Assembly: GCA_015075165.1 (NCBI GenBank) | Contig: JABTUY010000001.1 | Span: 62,001-126,000 of the forward strand | Length of the DNA: 64,000 nt | From: Ideonella sp. | GTDB lineage: Bacteria > Pseudomonadota > Gammaproteobacteria > Burkholderiales > Burkholderiaceae_C | Direction of reading: 5' to 3' | Shown: positions 37,012 to 46,900 of the stretch, piece after piece | How the letters are laid out: the number at the start of each line of letters is the position of its first letter | Position numbering within the stretch: the first letter of the stretch is position 1 | Position numbers and translations under genes: made by a program | Notes under the pieces: generated by a model | Seen by the model: only the letters and a program-made list of their open reading frames with translations | What the model was told of the DNA's origin: nothing | The model's database searches: none

Positions 37012-37893
37012 TCAGTCGAGGCGTACCGTGGCTTCGGTGGCCGCTGCGCCGGTGGCGGTCTCGGCCCACAGTGCGACGGTGTCACCTTCGGGACGACCAC
37101 CACAGACGAAGAACGCGGCGCTGTCGAACAACGGCTGCACGGCGCGAAACGAGAACTCGCGCACCCGCGCTTCGGGCCGTTCGCGGCGCAGCCCGTCGAG
37201 CAGCAGCGTGGCGATCAGCGGGCCGTGCACCACCAGGCCGGGGTAGCCCTCTTCGCGCGTGGCATACGGGCGATCGAAATGGATGCGATGGCCGTTGAAC
37301 GTGATCGCCGAGTAGCGAAACAACAGCACCGCGGAAGGCTCGACGCGGCGACGCCAGGCAGCCTCGCGCGGCGCTGCCGGCGGCGCGGACGCTGCGCCCG
37401 ACATCGGCACGGCAGCCGGCCGTTCGCGGTAGACGATGTCATGCTCCTCGACGATGGCCAGCGCGCCGGCGGTGCTCACCTCGTGCCGCACCTTGACGAA
37501 CACCAGCAGGCCGCTGCGCCCAACCTTGGCCTGCACATCGGTCACCGTCGAGCGCCGCGACACCGCGTCGCCGATGCGCAGCGGCCGCACGAACTCGAGC
37601 CGGCTGCCGGCCCACATGCGGCGCGGCAACGCGATCGGCGGCAGGAAGCCACCGCGATGCGGGTGGCCGTCATCACCCAGTTCGGCGGTCGGCGTCGACG
37701 GCAGCAAGAAGCCCCAGTGCCACAGCGGCGGCAACTCGGCACCGCTGTCGCACGGCGTCGGGTGGTCGAGCGTCGCCGCCAGCGCGCGCACCGGCGCCGC
37801 GGTGATCACGTCGTGGCAGGTCTCCTCGCGCCCGACCCAGCGGCGCAGATCGTCGGCGCCGATCGTGCCTTGCGCTTCGCCCGCGTTCGCCAT
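37012..37893 (-). CDS. MaoC/double hot-dog dehydratase, mesaconyl-C4-CoA hydratase-like
   Basis: Predicted soluble acyl-CoA hydratase, 293 residues. The N-terminal half is a FAS1-like dehydratase hot-dog (LPPLWHWGFLLPSTPTAELG, MWAGSRLEFVRPLRIGDAVSRRSTVTDVQ). The C-terminal half is a MaoC hot-dog with the catalytic-type FNGHRIHFDRPYATREEGYPGLVVHGPLIATLLLD, where the H-x-D-x-x-Y and VVHGP patterns are those of R-hydratases. The architecture matches mesaconyl-C4-CoA or itaconyl-CoA hydratases. It probably forms a transcription unit with the DUF169 gene, whose stop is 9 bases upstream of its start. Confidence 0.8.
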   Translation of the reverse strand: MANAGEAQGTIGADDLRRWVGREETCHDVITAAPVRALAATLDHPTPCDSGAELPPLWHWGFLLPSTPTAELGDDGHPHRGGFLPPIALPRRMWAGSRLEFVRPLRIGDAVSRRSTVTDVQAKVGRSGLLVFVKVRHEVSTAGALAIVEEHDIVYRERPAAVPMSGAASAPPAAPREAAWRRRVEPSAVLLFRYSAITFNGHRIHFDRPYATREEGYPGLVVHGPLIATLLLDGLRRERPEARVREFSFRAVQPLFDSAAFFVCGGRPEGDTVALWAETATGAAATEATVRLD

Positions 37894-37902
37894 CGCGGCA
37901 GG

Positions 37903-38700
37903 TTACTGCTTGCCGTAGCTCGCGGCCATGCCGGCGCGCACGTCCACCTGCACCTCGTACGGCGGAATCGGGTAGCGCAGGCCGTTGCGCGACAGCGCGG
38001 CCACGCCGTCGATCGCCTTGGCGAGATCGGCCGGGCGCAGCGCGAGCAGCAGCTCGTCGTCGGGCACGCCGCCGTAGCGGCGCTCGGGAAAGCACGGCAG
38101 CGCCAGGCTCGGCTCGCCGGTGGCCAGCGCGCGGCCCCACGAATCGGCGCACGCCGATTCGCCCACCGCGCCCCACTCGAGCTTGCGGTAGCCCGACCAC
38201 TGCAGCCCGTTGATCAGCAGGATCATCTGCGCCGGGTTGGCGTACACCAGGCACACATCGGGCCGCAGCCGCCCGCTGGCCAGCGGTGACACCGCCATCG
38301 CACGGTAGCGGCCGTGCGGCACGCAATGCATCGCGCGCTGGTGCGCGGCGGCATCGGCCGGCGTGGCGAACCACACGCCGGCAAACGCCTTGCCGGCGAG
38401 CCATTCATCATCTTGCGGCATCAGGCCGATCACCGCGCCGCACTGCGGCCCGACCAGATCGGCCGCGGTGATGCCCACCGTGAAGCCGAGCCGCGCCGCC
38501 TGGCCGATGATCTGGTCGGTGGTGTGCACGGCGCTCGGCCGCCGGATGCGCGGCACGGCCTCCATCGCCTCGACGCGCTCGAACATCTGGATCGCGACCG
38601 GCGTCGTCTTCAGCCGCAGCAGGCGGAACAGCTGCTCGGTCAGCACGGCGCCGTCGTTCGAATCGACGGCGATGGCGTCAGGATGGCTGGCTGCGGTCAT
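37903..38700 (-). CDS. DUF169 domain protein
   Basis: Soluble 265-residue protein of the uncharacterised DUF169 family. Visible landmarks are FRLLRLKTTPVAIQMFER, ADLVGPQCGAVIGLMPQDDEW, the mid-domain PLASGRLRPDVCLVYANPAQMILLINGLQW, and SACADSWGRALATGEPSLALPCFPERRYGGVPDDELLLALRP near the C-terminus, each separated by variable loops. Family members often accompany aromatic or dicarboxylate degradation genes, but no activity is established. ATG 38700 has GGAG upstream; the longer frame begins inside a dispersed repeat and is spurious. Confidence 0.85.
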   Translation of the reverse strand: MTAASHPDAIAVDSNDGAVLTEQLFRLLRLKTTPVAIQMFERVEAMEAVPRIRRPSAVHTTDQIIGQAARLGFTVGITAADLVGPQCGAVIGLMPQDDEWLAGKAFAGVWFATPADAAAHQRAMHCVPHGRYRAMAVSPLASGRLRPDVCLVYANPAQMILLINGLQWSGYRKLEWGAVGESACADSWGRALATGEPSLALPCFPERRYGGVPDDELLLALRPADLAKAIDGVAALSRNGLRYPIPPYEVQVDVRAGMAASYGKQ

Positions 38701-38756
38701 CGCGAATCTCCGAGGGGTGTGCCGTGCGTCGGCGGCGCTTGCTGGTCTACTCCGTG

Positions 38757-38893
38757 CTCCATGCCGCTGAAGCGGCACCCGCGACGCATGAGCCAGCGTA
38801 GCCGAGAGCGGCCGCGGATCCGGCTTTGCCGGTCCGCTGGCCGCGCCCCCTCGAAGGGGGAGGCGCCGAAGGCGCATCGGGGTGGTTCACTTC
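38757..38893 (+). repeat. dispersed mosaic repeat, family 1 copy B
   Basis: Same orientation and hairpin order as 1659-1797: ATGCCGCTGAAGCGGCACCC at the left, CCCCCTCGAAGGGGGAGGCG in the middle and GGCGCCGAAGGCGC to the right. It fills most of the gap between the DUF169 start and the SDR stop, and its right edge supplies the last bases of the SDR gene. Confidence 0.85.
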
Positions 38894-39665
38894 AATAGCC
38901 GTGCTGCTGGCACAGCACGTTCGAGTACATGCCGCCATCCACCGCGATGTTGGTGCCGCGGATCCAGGCCGATGCGTCGCTCAGCAGAAACGCCACCACC
39001 GGTGCGATGTCGCCCGGCCGCCCCGGCCGGTCCATGGTGCGCATGTCTTCCTCGGCGCGCGCGCCGAGCGTCTGCAGAAAGTCCTTCAGGATCGGCGTGT
39101 CGACCGGCCCGGGGCTCACCGCATTCATGCGGATGCCGCGCGCGCGCCAGGTCCAGCGGTTGCGCATCGTCCAGACGATCAGCGCTTCCTTCGAGAAGAA
39201 ATAGCTGCGTGCGCCGACGATGCCGTGCGTCTGGCAGAACGCCGGGATCTGGTCGAACGCGAGATCGGCACTGGCGTCGATCGCCGGCTTCGCATCGGCC
39301 CAGCCGAGACCGGCGAGCGACGCCAGGTTGACGATCGACGCGCCATCGGCGAGCTTGGGCACCAGTTGCGTCGTCAGGTGCTTCAGCCCGACCAGATTGA
39401 CCGCCAGCACCGCCTCGGGCGCGCGCGTGGGCGGCAGCCCGGCGATGTTGGCCAGGCCATGGGCGCCGGCCGGCAACGCCGCCACGAGGCGATCGATCGA
39501 CGCCGGGTCGGCGAGATCGGCCTGGATGAACTCGCCCACCGGACGCGGCGGGCGGTTGATGTCGACCGCGATCACCTTCGCACCATGTGCGGCGACGAGT
39601 TCGGCGGTGGCGGCGCCGATGCCGGAGGCGGCACCGGTGACGATGATGGTCTTGCCTTGGAGCAT
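38892..39665 (-). CDS. SDR oxidoreductase, coniferyl-alcohol-dehydrogenase-like
   Basis: Short-chain dehydrogenase of 257 residues. The NAD site is IIVTGAASGIGAATAELV, NIAGLP replaces the usual NNAG, and the active site reads YFFSKEALIVWTM (YxxxK). The later ARGIRMNAVSPGPVDTPILKDFL and SAWIRGTNIAVDGGM resemble coniferyl-alcohol dehydrogenases (CalA type), which also have the short YxxxKEAL segment after FC. The real substrate is unknown. ATG 39665 begins the cofactor domain; the open frame upstream covers the tRNA-Val region and is not coding. Confidence 0.82.
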   Translation of the reverse strand: MLQGKTIIVTGAASGIGAATAELVAAHGAKVIAVDINRPPRPVGEFIQADLADPASIDRLVAALPAGAHGLANIAGLPPTRAPEAVLAVNLVGLKHLTTQLVPKLADGASIVNLASLAGLGWADAKPAIDASADLAFDQIPAFCQTHGIVGARSYFFSKEALIVWTMRNRWTWRARGIRMNAVSPGPVDTPILKDFLQTLGARAEEDMRTMDRPGRPGDIAPVVAFLLSDASAWIRGTNIAVDGGMYSNVLCQQHGY

Positions 39666-39759
39666 GCGGTGGCTTCGTGGTCGATGAGGGGCTGATCTGC
39701 GCAACCGAAGGTAGCCGCGAGTGGAGCATCGTGCAAGCGTTGCAAAGCGAACCAAAGCA

Positions 39760-39788
39760 AAGGGCCCGGCGTTGCCACCGGGCCCCTT
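39760..39788 (-). terminator. terminator downstream of tRNA-Val
   Basis: Strong hairpin with GGGCCCGG/CCGGGCCC arms and an 8-base loop. On the minus strand it is followed by CCCTTTGCTTTGG, a broken T-rich run. It lies 19 bases after the tRNA 3' end and separates it from the SDR gene. Confidence 0.8.
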
Positions 39789-39807
39789 GGGTTCTGTCTG
39801 CAATGCT

Positions 39808-39884
39808 TGGTAGGCGCGATTGGACTCGAACCAACGACCCCCACCATGTCAAGGTGGTGCTCTAACCAGCTGAGCTACGCGCCT
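39808..39884 (-). tRNA. tRNA-Val (anticodon GAC)
   Basis: 77-base cloverleaf with encoded CCA. Acceptor AGGCGCG pairs with CGCGCCT, the D-arm is GCTCAGCTGGTTAGAGC, the anticodon stem is CCACC/GGTGG with loop TTGACAT (GAC), and the T-loop is TTCGAGT. All stems are well paired. The pattern is that of bacterial tRNA-Val(GAC). Confidence 0.97.
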
Positions 39885-39932
39885 GCGAGGGCGGCATTCT
39901 AGCAGCGCGGCCCTGCGACCCTACCGGCCGTA

Positions 39933-42206
39933 TCACGCGCGGCGCGCGCTGCGCACGCCGGTGATGCGTGCGAGCTGCAGCAGCACCGGCCGCAGGCGCG
40001 ACGCGTCGTCGAGCTCGACCGTCAGCTCCATCTGCGTGAAGGCGCCCTGCGTGCCGTTGATCGCCTGCGTGCGCACCGCGGTGACGTTCATGCGCTCCTT
40101 CGCGAACAGCTCGGTGATGTCGCGCAGCAGCCCGCTGCGCTCGTGCGCGTCGAGCCAGACCTTGACCGGGTAAGCCGCCTCGCGCCCGGCCGGCCGGGCG
40201 CCCCAGGCCACCGCGATCGCCCGCTCCGGGTTGGCCAGCAGCATCTGGCGGTAGTTGCTGCACTGGGTGCGGTGGATCGCCACGCCCTTGCCGCGCGTGA
40301 CGTAGCCGCCGATCGCATCCGGCGGGGCGGGGCGACAGCAGCGCGCCAGCGTGGTCATCAGCGATTCGACGCCGACCACCAGCACGCCACCGGCGCTCTC
40401 GCGCGCACGGCGCAGCGAAGGGGCCTCTGTGGCCGGCTGTGCGGCAGGCGGCTGCGGCCGCAGCAGCGTCTCGATCGTGCGCAGCGAGAGCTCGTCCTTG
40501 CCCACCACCTCGAACAGCGCGTCGGCTCCCTTGAAGCCGAGCCGCGCGGCCAGCTCGTCGAGCTTCAACGCGGTACGCCCCTCGCGCTGCAGCAGCTTCT
40601 CGACCAGCTCGCGGCCGCGCGCGATGGTGGCGGCCTGCGCGCGGGCGTTGAACCACGCGCGCACCTTGGCGCGTGCGCGCGGGCTCCTCAGGAAGCCGAG
40701 CTCGGGGTTGAGCCAGTCGAGCGACGGGCCACCCTCGCGCACCGCGTTGACCTCCACCGTCTGGCCGTTGGCCAGCGCCGTGTTCAGCGGCACCATGGCG
40801 CCGTCGACGCGTGCGCCGCGGCAACGGTGGCCGAGGTCGGTGTGCACCGCGTAGGCGAAGTCGACCGGCGTCGCGCCGGCCGGCAGTTCGATCACGGTGG
40901 CCTGCGGCGTGAAGACGAAGATGCGGTCGTCGAAGCCCGCGGCGCCGTCGGGTGTGGCCAGTGCGGCAGTATCGCGCTCCCAGGCCAGCAGCTGGCGCAG
41001 CACGGCCTTGCGTGCGGCGGCCACGCGGCCTTCGAAGTCGCCGGCCGCGCTGACGCCGGCATAGCCGCGCGCGCCGGCCTCCTTGTAGGCCCAGTGCGCA
41101 GCCACGCCGTACTCGGCATGCTCGTGCATCGCGCGCGTGCGGATCTGCACCTCCAGCGTCTGGCCGTCGTCGTCGACCATCACGGTGTGCAGCGACTGGT
41201 AGCCGTTGGCCTTGGGCCGCGCGATGTAGTCGTCGTACTGGTCGGGCACCGTCGGCCAGCGTGCGTGCACGCAGGCGAGCGCCGCGTAGCACGCGGGCAC
41301 GTCGCGCACGATCACGCGCAGCGCGCGCAGGTCGTGAATCGCGGCCAGGTCCACGCCCTTGCCCTGCATCTTCTTCCAGATGCTGAACAGGTGCTTCGGC
41401 CGACCGTGCACCTGCGCGTCGATGCCAGCGGCGGCCAGCTCGGCGCGCAGGCGCGCGCAAGCGGCCTGCACCGACAGCTCGCGCCGCGTGCGCGTCTCGT
41501 CGAGCTGGCGCGCGATGCGCGCGTAGGTGGCCGGCTGCAGAAAGCGGAATGCCAGGTCTTCGAGCTCCCACTTGATCTGCCAGATGCCGAGCCGGTTGGC
41601 CAGCGGGGCGAACACCTGTTGCGACTCAAGCGCCAGCGCCGCCGGGCATGGCTGCTTGGTCGCAGCGTGCCAGCGCAAGGTCTGCAGCCGCGACGCCAGG
41701 CGCAGCAGCACCACGCGCAGGTCGCGCGAGAACGCCAGCAGCATCTTGCGCACGCGCTCGGTCTGCAGCTCGCGCCGCTCGTCTTCCACCGCGGCCGCGC
41801 GCGCCGCGCGCTGCGCCTGCACCAGCCTGCGCGTGTGCTCGACCAGCCCGGCATACGACTCGCCGAACGCATGGCGCACCACCTCTTCTGGGCGCTGCAG
41901 GAAATCGGCCGCGTAGACGAGGTACGCCGCCGCGCGCAGCGTCGGCGCCGCACCCACCGCCTCGAGGATCGCCGCCACGCCGTCGGCATGCGCCAGCGCG
42001 GGCTCACCGGTGTCGAGCGTGTGGCCGCTCAGCAGAGGCTCGGCGAAGGCACGCGCGCGTGGCAGCGCACCGGCCTGCTGCAACGCGGCCACGTCGACCG
42101 TTGCGGCCGCTTCGGAACCCGTTGCCGTGCCCGCCGGCGCCGGCACCTCCGACAGCTGCACGATCGGTGCCGCGTCGGCGTCGAGCGGTGTGGTGAGGGT
42201 CTTCAT
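39933..42206 (-). CDS. relA: (p)ppGpp synthetase, RelA type
   Basis: Stringent-response alarmone synthetase, 757 residues. The hydrolase (HD) domain is degenerate: the segment YLVYAADFLQRPEEV stands where the HDxxED signature should be, so hydrolysis is not expected. The synthetase region is intact (FSIWKKMQGKGVDLAAIHDLRALRVIV, then YDDYIARPKANGYQSLHT). The acidic QYDD version of the catalytic loop is the RelA rather than the SpoT type. TGS (IFVFTPQATVIELPAG) and a C-terminal ACT domain follow, with CC at ARCCRPAPPD. ATG 42206 overlaps the upstream hydrolase stop (ATGA). Confidence 0.94.
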   Translation of the reverse strand: MKTLTTPLDADAAPIVQLSEVPAPAGTATGSEAAATVDVAALQQAGALPRARAFAEPLLSGHTLDTGEPALAHADGVAAILEAVGAAPTLRAAAYLVYAADFLQRPEEVVRHAFGESYAGLVEHTRRLVQAQRAARAAAVEDERRELQTERVRKMLLAFSRDLRVVLLRLASRLQTLRWHAATKQPCPAALALESQQVFAPLANRLGIWQIKWELEDLAFRFLQPATYARIARQLDETRTRRELSVQAACARLRAELAAAGIDAQVHGRPKHLFSIWKKMQGKGVDLAAIHDLRALRVIVRDVPACYAALACVHARWPTVPDQYDDYIARPKANGYQSLHTVMVDDDGQTLEVQIRTRAMHEHAEYGVAAHWAYKEAGARGYAGVSAAGDFEGRVAAARKAVLRQLLAWERDTAALATPDGAAGFDDRIFVFTPQATVIELPAGATPVDFAYAVHTDLGHRCRGARVDGAMVPLNTALANGQTVEVNAVREGGPSLDWLNPELGFLRSPRARAKVRAWFNARAQAATIARGRELVEKLLQREGRTALKLDELAARLGFKGADALFEVVGKDELSLRTIETLLRPQPPAAQPATEAPSLRRARESAGGVLVVGVESLMTTLARCCRPAPPDAIGGYVTRGKGVAIHRTQCSNYRQMLLANPERAIAVAWGARPAGREAAYPVKVWLDAHERSGLLRDITELFAKERMNVTAVRTQAINGTQGAFTQMELTVELDDASRLRPVLLQLARITGVRSARRA

Positions 42207-43069
42207 GGTGACAGCAGGAACTCGCGCACCGCGCTCACCTGCTCGGGCTGCTGCAGCGTCGGCGCATGGCCGACGCCGGCGAACTCCACCAGCTGCGCGC
42301 GCGGGCCGCGCTGTGTCATCTCGTGCGCGGTGGCCGGCGCCAGCAGGTCGGACTGCTGGCCGCGCAGCAGCAGCGTCGGGCACTTCAGCTGGTCGTAGGC
42401 GAGCCACAGTGCGGCTTCACCCTTCGCCGTCACTTCGGGCGTGATCGCCTTGAACGGCACCGCGATCGCCGGGTCGCTGCGCGGCACGAGATCGTCGCCT
42501 TCGCGCTTCAGTTGCGGCTCTGTCAGCGCCAGCCATTGCTCGCGCGTGTGCGCGCCGAACCCGGTGGAGATGGCCCACAGCGTGTCGGCCGCCTCGTCGA
42601 GCGTGCGCCAGCGCTGCGGGCGGCCGACGTAGCCGCCGATGCGCGCGATGCCGGCCGCATCGATGCGCGGGCCGACGTCGTTGAGCACGAGCTTCGACAG
42701 CGGCGTCTGCGCAAGCGCGGCCACACCCATGCCGATCAGTCCGCCCATGGACGTGCCGACCCAATGCACGTCTTCAGCGTTCAGCCGCGCCAGCAGGCTC
42801 ACCATGTCGGCCACGTACTGCGGCAGGCCGTAGGCCATCGGATCGACCAACCAGTCGGAACGACCGCGGCCGACCACGTCGGGGCAGACCACGCGGTAGC
42901 GATCGCAGAGCGCACGCGCCAGCGTGTCGAAGTCGCGCCCCTGGCGGGTGAGGCCGTGCACGCAGATGAGCACGCGCGGGTTCGCGGCATCGCCCCACTC
43001 CCAGTACGCCATGCGGTGCAGGCTGCGGCCGCCGAGGCATTGCACGGTCTGCAGGCGCGGTTCGTTCAC
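42203..43069 (-). CDS. alpha/beta hydrolase
   Basis: Predicted soluble serine hydrolase of 288 residues with the complete triad fold. The oxyanion strand is VLICVHGLTRQGRDF, the nucleophile elbow GTSMGGLIGMG, the acid lies near LLRGQQSDLLAP and the histidine in GVGHAPTL. Substrate unknown. GTG 43069 is chosen because GGAGA lies 8 bases before it; ATG 43108 has no such site. The gene overlaps relA by four bases and is divergent from bdhA, 67 bases away. Confidence 0.83.
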   Translation of the reverse strand: MNEPRLQTVQCLGGRSLHRMAYWEWGDAANPRVLICVHGLTRQGRDFDTLARALCDRYRVVCPDVVGRGRSDWLVDPMAYGLPQYVADMVSLLARLNAEDVHWVGTSMGGLIGMGVAALAQTPLSKLVLNDVGPRIDAAGIARIGGYVGRPQRWRTLDEAADTLWAISTGFGAHTREQWLALTEPQLKREGDDLVPRSDPAIAVPFKAITPEVTAKGEAALWLAYDQLKCPTLLLRGQQSDLLAPATAHEMTQRGPRAQLVEFAGVGHAPTLQQPEQVSAVREFLLSP

Positions 43070-43136
43070 GGTGGTTTCTCCGGCGGGGTTCGTTTGACGA
43101 ATAATCATCGTAGCAAGTCACCAACGAGGAACCACC

Positions 43137-43907
43137 ATGTTGAAGGGGAAGACCGCTCTGGTCACCGGCTCGACCAGCGGCATTGGACTGGGCGTGGCAC
43201 TGGCGCTGGCGCGCGACGGCGCCAACATCATGCTCAACGGCTTCGGCGACCACGAGGGCGCGCAGCGCGCGGTGGCCGAATGCGGCGTCAAGGTCTCGTA
43301 CCACGGCGCTGACATGAGCAAGCCGGCCGAGATCGAGGCGATGGTGCGCGCCTGCGAGCGCGAGTTCGGCACGCTCGACGTGCTCGTCAACAACGCCGGC
43401 ATCCAGCACGTGGCGAAGGTGGAGGGTTTTCCGCCCGAGCGCTGGGACGCGATCATCGCGATCAACCTGAGTTCGGCGTTCCACACCACGCGGCTGGCGC
43501 TGCCGGGCATGAAGCAGCGCAACTGGGGCCGCATCGTCAACATCGCGTCGACGCACGGCCTCGTCGCGTCGGCCGAGAAGTCGGCCTACGTGGCGAGCAA
43601 GCACGGCATCGTCGGCTTCACCAAGAGCGTAGCGCTCGAGACCGCCACCACCGGCGTGACGGTGAACGCCATCTGCCCGGGCTGGGTGCTGACGCCGCTG
43701 GTGCAGAAGCAGATCGACGCGCGCGCGGCGCAGAACCGGCTCAGCGCGGCCGACGCGAAGAAGGATCTGCTGGCCGAGAAGCAGCCGTCGCTGCAGTTCA
43801 CCACCGTCGAGCAGCTCGGCGCGCTCGCGGTGTTCCTGTGCTCGCCGGCGGCCGACAACGTGCGCGGCGTGGCGTGGAACGTCGACGGCGGCTGGGTGGC
43901 GCAATGA
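43137..43907 (+). CDS. bdhA: D-3-hydroxybutyrate dehydrogenase
   Basis: SDR enzyme that oxidises 3-hydroxybutyrate to acetoacetate in PHB breakdown; 256 residues. The cofactor motif is TALVTGSTSGIGLGVALAL, NNAGIQHVAKVEGFP follows, and the active site is NIASTHGLVASAEKSAYVASKHG (Ser and YxxxK). NAICPGWVLTPLVQKQIDARA and the C-terminal VRGVAWNVDGGWVAQ are characteristic of bacterial BdhA. AGGAA precedes the ATG. With phaR at 36298 it indicates PHB metabolism. Confidence 0.95.
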   Translation: MLKGKTALVTGSTSGIGLGVALALARDGANIMLNGFGDHEGAQRAVAECGVKVSYHGADMSKPAEIEAMVRACEREFGTLDVLVNNAGIQHVAKVEGFPPERWDAIIAINLSSAFHTTRLALPGMKQRNWGRIVNIASTHGLVASAEKSAYVASKHGIVGFTKSVALETATTGVTVNAICPGWVLTPLVQKQIDARAAQNRLSAADAKKDLLAEKQPSLQFTTVEQLGALAVFLCSPAADNVRGVAWNVDGGWVAQ

Positions 43908-43917
43908 GATCGAGCCC

Positions 43918-43941
43918 GGCGCGGCGGGTGGCTGCCGCGCC
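43918..43941. terminator. hairpin between convergent bdhA and the giant lipoprotein gene
   Basis: Perfect 8-bp arms GGCGCGGC and GCCGCGCC with an 8-base loop, 10 bases after the bdhA stop. It is probably the terminator for bdhA; no T-run follows. Confidence 0.55.
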
Positions 43942-43976
43942 CCGGCGCAACCGCAGCGTGTGTCGGCGTTTCGCGC

Positions 43977-46900
43977 TCAGCCGGGGCGCCGGCACCAGTA
44001 CGTGGCCTTGCTGCTCGGCACGGCGACGAAGGTGACCGTCGGCGGCCCCTTGTCGGTGACGGTGCCGTGGCAGCGCTCGCAGGCGGTGTTGGGGCTGGTG
44101 ATCGACTGGTGTTTGCCGCCCTCGCTGGCGGCGTTGGCGCGCAATTGGTCGCAGATGAAGTAGTCGAAGTTGGCCGTCAGCTTGCCTTCACCGCGGTTGC
44201 CGGCTGCATCGAGCGCCTGCACGGCGTAGCTGTTGGCGATCGGCAGGTTGCTCGGAGTCTCCGGCGGCAGCGCGATCTTGACGCCAGGGTTGTCGACGAA
44301 GCGGAAGCAGTTGGTGCCGCATGAATCGAGCCTGGGATTGATCTGCTGGCCGTTGCGCTGGATCACCAGCGATGGGCTCGGCCCGAGCGCCTCCGACACC
44401 TGCACGGTGACCGTCGGTGTCGGGTCGTTCGTCTGGCCGACAATGCGGTCGCTCTCGGGCACGGCACCCTTGACGAACGCGTTCGGCGGCACGCTGCTGG
44501 TGGCCGTGATCGTCACGGTCGGCGGCGTCAGGTCGATTGGATCGTTGATCGACTCGCTCGGCTGCCCGAACACGCCCGGGTCGCCGGAGCGCTCGATGCG
44601 TGCGACGAAGGTGTAGGTTCCCTGCGTCAGCGCGGCACTGGTGAAGCTCCAGCGGGTGCCGCTGACGGTGGCCGTGAAGTTGGCCGCAGGCACGTTGCCG
44701 CCACTGCGGTAAATGCGCACCACCTCGGCAGGCGAGGCACTCAACGCGCGCTCGATCCCGCCCGCCAGCGTGGGCGTGGTGTCGCTGTTGACCGGCACGG
44801 CGCCTGCAGTGGGTGCCACACCGTTGATCGTCTCCAGCGTGGTCGCTGCGCCGGCCAGCGGGAACGCGGTGTTGATCACCACGCTGCGCGTGCTGCCCGG
44901 CGCGGCCGACACGTTGCCGGCGGCGTCGACCACGCGCGCGGCGTAGCGGTAGGTCGCCGCTGCGAGCGCCGACGGTTCGGTATAGCTCCATGTGCTGCCG
45001 GTGGGCACCAGCGTGCCCACCAGCGTCGAGTTGCGCAGCAGTTGCAGCGATTCGTTGGGCCCGAGGCCTGGCTTGACCGAGCCGGCCACTGTCGGCGTGG
45101 TGTCGCTGGTGCTGGCGCCGTCGGCGAGGTTGCCCGTGATGTCGTCGGAGATCTGCAGCACGTCGGCTGTCTGCCCGGGCGCCTGCGTATCGATGGTGAA
45201 CGTGTAGCCGGCGCTGGCGGCGCCGAGCACGGTACCCTGCTCGCTGCGCGCGGTGTAGGTGTGCGCGCCGTCGCCGGCGCCGGTGTCGGTGAACGACCAG
45301 GCGGTGCCGCTGACGCTCGCGGTGCCGCTGAACGGCGTGCCGTCGCGCAACACGCGCACGAGCTGGCCGCTGCCCAGCGCGGCGCTGAGCGTGCCATGCA
45401 GCGTCGGCGTGGTGTCGGTGGTGAAGCCGTTGGCCGGAATGTCGGCGTTGTTGTCGTTCGCCGCACGCGTGATGGTCACCGCAGGCAGACCAGTCACCAC
45501 GGTCACCGTGGCGGCCGCGCTCAACGGGCCGAGGTTGCCGGCGGCATCGACCACCCGCGCGGTGTACGCGTACTCGCCCGCGACGAGCGCGGACGGCTCG
45601 GTGAAGCTCCACGCCGTTCCCGACACCGCGGCCTGGCCGATCGTGGCCCCGGCGCGCAGCACGTGCACGACCTCGCCCGCGGCGAGCCCCGCGTTCAACG
45701 TGCCGGAGACCTTCGGCGTGGTGTCGGCCGTGAAGCCGGGGTTCGGCAGCGTGCCGGCGTTGATGTCGTCGGAGATCGCGATCGTCGTGGTCTGCCGCGG
45801 CGCCTCGGTATCGACCGCGATCGCGTAGCCGGCGCTGGCCGGGCCGAACGCGCCGCCGGCCTCGACACGCACGACGTAGTTGTGCGCGCCGTTGGGCGCA
45901 CCCGGGTCGGTGAACGACCAGGCGGTGCCGCTGAGCGCGGCCGCACCGATCGCGCCGCCGCTGCGCATCACGCGCAGCACCTCGCCCGACTGCAACGCCG
46001 CACTCACCGTGCCGCGCAGCAGCGGTGTCGTGTCCCGCGTCGCGGCGCCGGCGGCGATCGACGCGTTGGCGTCGTCGAACGCGCCGGTGATCGACGCCGT
46101 GGTGCCGATCGACGGCAGCGCCTGCGGCGAGCCGCAGTTCAGTGCCGGGTCGTTCAGCGGCCGCGCGATCACGCTGTTATGGCAGCTCTCGCACGAGGTG
46201 CCGCGCGGCGTGGCCGGGTGCGCGGCGGACATCGTGCAGGCGTTGGTCACCACCGGTGGCGGCACCGGGGTGCTGCGCGGCGGCAGCGTGCCCTTCACGC
46301 AGTTCAACCAGCCCCTCGGGAACAGCGGCGCCGGCGGCTGGCGTGCCGGGTTGTGGCACTTCTCGCACGCCGTCTCGGTGTGGATCAGCGACGGCCCGTT
46401 GTTGCCGCCGCCGTGGATGTCGGTCGGCGGCTGGCAGATGTCGGTCGAGGTCGGCGGCTCCGGCGTCAACGGCCAGTCGTTGAGCGGGATGTGGCACGAC
46501 GCACAATCGGTACGCGGCGCCTGCCCCTTCGGCCGGCGCTGCTGCGTCGGGTTGGCGGGGTCGTACTCCTCGGCCACGCGGCCGCGGATCTTCCACATGC
46601 CGCCGCGGTAGTCGATGCCCATCGCGGTCAGGCGGTCGAACGGCCGCGAGCCGTAGCCGACGAAGCCGCCGGGCATGATGTCGCGCAGCGGCGGCAGGCT
46701 CAGCACGCGCTGCGCCTGCAGGTCGCGCAGCAGCGCGTCGGCGGTGATGTCGAAGTACACGCCCCACTCGTAGACGGCGCCATCGGCCAGCAGCGCGGCG
46801 AACACGCCCTGCTCGGTGAGCACCTTGCGCACCGCGGCACCGGCCGGCAAGCCGACCACCGCGGTGGGCAACGGGCTGCCGCCCGCATACGGCCTGCTGG

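Noticed and set aside
38701-38877. N-terminal extension of the DUF169 protein
   Set aside because: The added residues are encoded by the family 1 repeat and match the antisense frame of its other copy; ATG 38700 has a ribosome-binding site.
44900-46100. Possible CRISPR or DNA satellite in the Ig-like repeat region
   Set aside because: The periodicity is about 300 bases, in frame and diverged at DNA level; it is protein-domain duplication.
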